DNA of 64,000 nt from an uncultured Pseudomonadota bacterium (GTDB lineage: Bacteria; Bdellovibrionota_B; Oligoflexia; Oligoflexales; CAIYRB01): contig CAIWTN010000059.1 in assembly GCA_903915625.1 (NCBI GenBank), forward strand, positions 1 to 64,000, given 5' to 3'. The translations under genes were made by a program, and so were the position numbers. Position 1 is the first letter of the stretch, and each line of letters starts with the position of its first letter. This document shows, in pieces, positions 61,756 through 64,000 of the stretch. The notes under the pieces were generated by a model. The model was not told where the DNA came from. It did no database searches and saw only the letters and a list, made by a program, of their open reading frames with translations.

Positions 61756-62496
61756 ATGGATTCTGTTAATTTAAGCCCGACCAGGCATAGCCTTTTGCTA
61801 GCTAGTAATATTAGCCAGCGCAGGACTTTTATCGAGTGGACCCTGCCAGGCCCTGCCAAGACTATGAGTTGGGCGCTAATGGGTGGGGGGCGCAGTATCC
61901 ACCGGAGCATAGCTTGGCTCCATGTGAACAACGATGAACTTGGTCTTAACGTTTGTCCGCGCCGTTTCTTGCGCCAGCAGCGCGCGGCATGCGAGCTTGA
62001 TTCCCGCTTGGTCCTTATGACCAGCGCTTATCTTCAACATGTTCAATATCACGTTACGCGAATTGATGATGTTGAGGCTGTAACCGTCGCAACTGTCGGC
62101 TTGGGCAACGCGCTAAGAGTGGGCGATGCAATCAACTCAGCAGGCAGCTCTAGGAAAAAGGTCGGGACTATCAATATCGGTTGCTGGGTTAATCAAACAT
62201 TGAGCGAGAGTGCTATGTACGAAGCTCTCAGCTTGATGGCTGAGGCAAAAGCAGTCACCGTATCGGACTTAAATATTCGTAGTCTTGTGAGTGGGGCACC
62301 AGCAACTGGCACAGGAACTGACTGCAAGGTCTTAGCAAGTGCTACAGGCGGTATGATGAATCGCTATGCCGGTAAGCACACTGCCGTGGGTAGCGCGATA
62401 GGAGCCGGAGTGGCCGCGGCAGTATCGAGTGGAGTCAACGTTTGGTTAAAACTCAACCAAGGCCATCCGGTCAGTCCTTTGGCTTCGCCGTTGTGA
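61756..62496 (+). CDS. cbiZ: Adenosylcobinamide amidohydrolase CbiZ
   Basis: CbiZ removes the aminopropanol side chain of adenosylcobinamide (and of pseudocobalamin), letting the cell rebuild cobamides with its preferred lower ligand. The 246-residue protein has the family's VTVATVGLGNALRVGD, TINIGCWVNQTLSESAM, PATGTGTDCKVLAS and YAGKHTAVGSAIG blocks. It is divergent from btuF and has no visible riboswitch. The assignment is firm from these blocks and is reinforced by the corrinoid-transport neighbours. Confidence 0.9.
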   Translation: MDSVNLSPTRHSLLLASNISQRRTFIEWTLPGPAKTMSWALMGGGRSIHRSIAWLHVNNDELGLNVCPRRFLRQQRAACELDSRLVLMTSAYLQHVQYHVTRIDDVEAVTVATVGLGNALRVGDAINSAGSSRKKVGTINIGCWVNQTLSESAMYEALSLMAEAKAVTVSDLNIRSLVSGAPATGTGTDCKVLASATGGMMNRYAGKHTAVGSAIGAGVAAAVSSGVNVWLKLNQGHPVSPLASPL

Positions 62497-62549
62497 AATT
62501 GGGTGTGATTAGTCGCGTCAAAGTCGATATTGCGGGCTTGTCAGCGACC

Positions 62550-62777
62550 TTATTCGCCGACAACACGGTAAAGAGCACTATCTACGTCCGATATCCCATT
62601 CCAGACTTTGCCGTTCACCATCACCGCTAAATCTTCTCTGGTCGGGCGCTTAGTGGCTGCACCCACATTGCCTCCAACTACGGGATTTATTCTTTGGGTT
62701 TCGGGCGCACTGCAAGCGGCAAGAAAAACGCCAACCACTAACGTGACTGCAGAAATTTTTTTATTAAAAGCTTTCAA
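62550..62777 (-). CDS. Small lipoprotein, unknown
   Basis: The 75-residue protein starts with TTG at 62777 (CGGAGCG upstream). Its signal peptide has lipobox LAAC; the 55-residue mature part (SAPETQRINPVVGGNVGAAT and on) has no motif. It follows the metallopeptidase-like gene by 16 bases on the same strand and is probably co-transcribed with it. Confidence 0.55.
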   Translation of the reverse strand: MKAFNKKISAVTLVVGVFLAACSAPETQRINPVVGGNVGAATKRPTREDLAVMVNGKVWNGISDVDSALYRVVGE

Positions 62778-62793
62778 AGTTGGTTCGCTCCGC

Positions 62794-63999
62794 TTATTTG
62801 TTGGTATTTTTTGACGTGTCGATAAGCATGAATCGGCGCACAGCTAGAAGTGCACCATCCTCGGCGTAAGCGAGGGCCGTAAACGGTTGCTTTAGGTACG
62901 GGATCTGATCAGCGCGGACAAAATGTGCGCCAAAAAAGCTGCGCTCCTTGATGATCTTGGTTCGCGGAATGGTTGCCTGTTGTTCTTCAAGCGTCAGGGC
63001 ACGCTTGACTTTGCAGGTGTCTACTGGCTCGAAGCAGAGGGCAATCCGGTCGACATCGCCATCGGCGGCAAACATAAGCCCAGTTTCATCATCACCATCG
63101 TCACGATCGACAACGGCCAGCCTGATGGCGTCGACGCTGCCATCAGCGCTCTTCAGAAACGCTTGTCGAATGGCGTCCGACACCTTCAGAGTAGATTTAT
63201 CGATGTTCTGCAGCATGCGATCTAACCAGGCGCCAGCTTCTTCCACGACGGAATCGTTCGCCTTAGCAGCTGCTGCCGGTACCTTGAGTCCAGGCGCCGC
63301 AGGGGCAGGCGAGCTAGGCTGCGAAGCCACTGAGCTCGGAGGGACGGCCGCAGGCGCTGGCGCAGGTTTTGGAGCGGGCGGTGGTGGTGGCGGAGGCACG
63401 GCAGCTACTGGTGCTGGATTTGAAGGAGAATCCCAGCGGGCCGGTGGTAGCACTACCGTTAGGAATTTGAAGGTCCGCGGCAGATTGTTGCGGATAAAGG
63501 CCTGTGAATTAGGCGAGCAGTAGAAATTGGCGTAGGATTCGGCCCAAGCTTCTCCCGGGCTGGACTTGGCATAACCGCGGATCAGTCCACCTTTGCTATT
63601 GAGTTCAGCGACTACATCACGCAATGCTTGATCAAAATTTTTGTACTCGGTATTTTGCGCCGCCTCTCGCGCCACAATCTCCACGGCGTGCCCAACTTCA
63701 TGCTGCATGGCGAAGCCCGCCTGACTACCACCAGTGGTGATACTAGTTGCAACCATGCCGCGAAACCCATTCTTCGTGCTGCCTGAGCTTAACGTGGTCA
63801 ATCCTGCTACCCCAAAAAACAAGGCCGCTGGCTTCACGCCGGAAAGGCGTCGGTTACTAAACGTCCATAGCAAATGATCCAAGTCTCGGTCGGGAATTCC
63901 AGCCAGTCTGTTCTTGGCGATCTCCATTTGATTACCTTGAAAGCCGGTCAGAAAGCCTGAGGGTAGGTTGCTTATGTATTCCATGCGCTTCGCATCGTG
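62794..63999 (-). CDS. Metallopeptidase-like protein with Pro-rich linker, 5' end outside window
   Basis: The frame is open to the edge, so the gene starts beyond the window; the Met at 63984 is probably internal. About residue 93 of the visible part reads AGFAMQHEVGHAVEIVAREA, an HExxH zinc motif. PGEAWAESYANFYCSP follows some 50 residues later and could supply the third ligand. A linker of nearly pure Pro/Ala/Val (about residues 190-240) leads to a C-terminal domain with acidic clusters (DRDDGDDETG) and two Cys. It is probably an exported peptidase or toxin-like protein; substrate unknown. Confidence 0.65.
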   Translation of the reverse strand, partial: HDAKRMEYISNLPSGFLTGFQGNQMEIAKNRLAGIPDRDLDHLLWTFSNRRLSGVKPAALFFGVAGLTTLSSGSTKNGFRGMVATSITTGGSQAGFAMQHEVGHAVEIVAREAAQNTEYKNFDQALRDVVAELNSKGGLIRGYAKSSPGEAWAESYANFYCSPNSQAFIRNNLPRTFKFLTVVLPPARWDSPSNPAPVAAVPPPPPPPAPKPAPAPAAVPPSSVASQPSSPAPAAPGLKVPAAAAKANDSVVEEAGAWLDRMLQNIDKSTLKVSDAIRQAFLKSADGSVDAIRLAVVDRDDGDDETGLMFAADGDVDRIALCFEPVDTCKVKRALTLEEQQATIPRTKIIKERSFFGAHFVRADQIPYLKQPFTALAYAEDGALLAVRRFMLIDTSKNTNK

Positions 64000-64000
64000 C

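Noticed and set aside
1..64000. CRISPR array, insertion sequence, integrase, rRNA or complete tRNA
   Set aside because: None was seen: no regularly spaced direct repeats, no transposase or recombinase motifs, no rRNA or complete tRNA sequence.

Overview
The window reads as chromosomal DNA of a Gram-negative bacterium. It has two or three outer-membrane beta-barrel proteins, a TonB-dependent receptor, a large number of lipoproteins with clear lipoboxes, MreC/MreD/PBP2 and MltG for peptidoglycan growth, and Tat- and Sec-type signal peptides. Base composition is near half GC. The style (many orphan lipoproteins, OmpA-like proteins, single-domain phosphorelay proteins, a sigma-54 activator, PilZ and TPR proteins, a HflX of the GMGEKQ type) suggests the Bdellovibrionota/Oligoflexia or the former deltaproteobacteria. 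That placement is inference; no rRNA is present. No tRNA, CRISPR array, transposase or intact prophage was found.

Layout from the left. 1-5.2 kb: the end of a tail-fibre/adhesin-like protein, a HigBA-type toxin-antitoxin pair, and a coupled PdxA-like/compact UvrA-like pair. 5.4-8.4 kb: a possible metalloprotein of unknown family and three lipoproteins, two of them clear paralogues. 8.5-15.4 kb: gamma-carbonic-anhydrase-like protein, rhodanese, then a five-gene minus-strand operon (metallopeptidase lipoprotein, TPR/barrel protein, two unknowns, Nnr). 15.5-21 kb: rpoZ, two small paralogues of unknown function, a TPR protein with a degenerate receiver, a PanE-like reductase and an OmpA-type lipoprotein. 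21.2-26.4 kb: a signalling island with two HPt proteins, three stand-alone receivers and a sigma-54 response regulator but no histidine kinase, interrupted by purC. 26.5-29.9 kb: mreC-mreD-mrdA. 30-37.6 kb: PpiD-like chaperone, NAD-kinase-like protein, two lipoproteins, miaE, and the hflX-pgi pair. 37.7-40.2 kb: a small envelope/stress group (lipoprotein, OmpA-like, DUF1328 peptide, barrel, CsbD). 40.3-50.4 kb: HPPD, mltG, PilZ, an MFS transporter and several secreted or lipid-anchored proteins of unknown role. 50.5-53.9 kb: the overlapping mnmA-rnc-der operon. 54-55.2 kb: HiPIP, truncated globin and a small lipoprotein.

The most complete system is at 55.3-62.5 kb. A cobalamin riboswitch precedes a lipoprotein with beta-propeller-like sequence and a TonB-dependent receptor. 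These converge on a btuF-btuC-btuD-like ABC importer operon, and a CbiZ-type cobinamide amidohydrolase gene lies divergently beside it. Together they form a corrinoid capture, import and remodelling locus. The lipoprotein plus receptor pair recalls the BtuG/BtuB arrangement known in Bacteroides. The right edge holds a small lipoprotein and a metallopeptidase-like gene that runs off the window.
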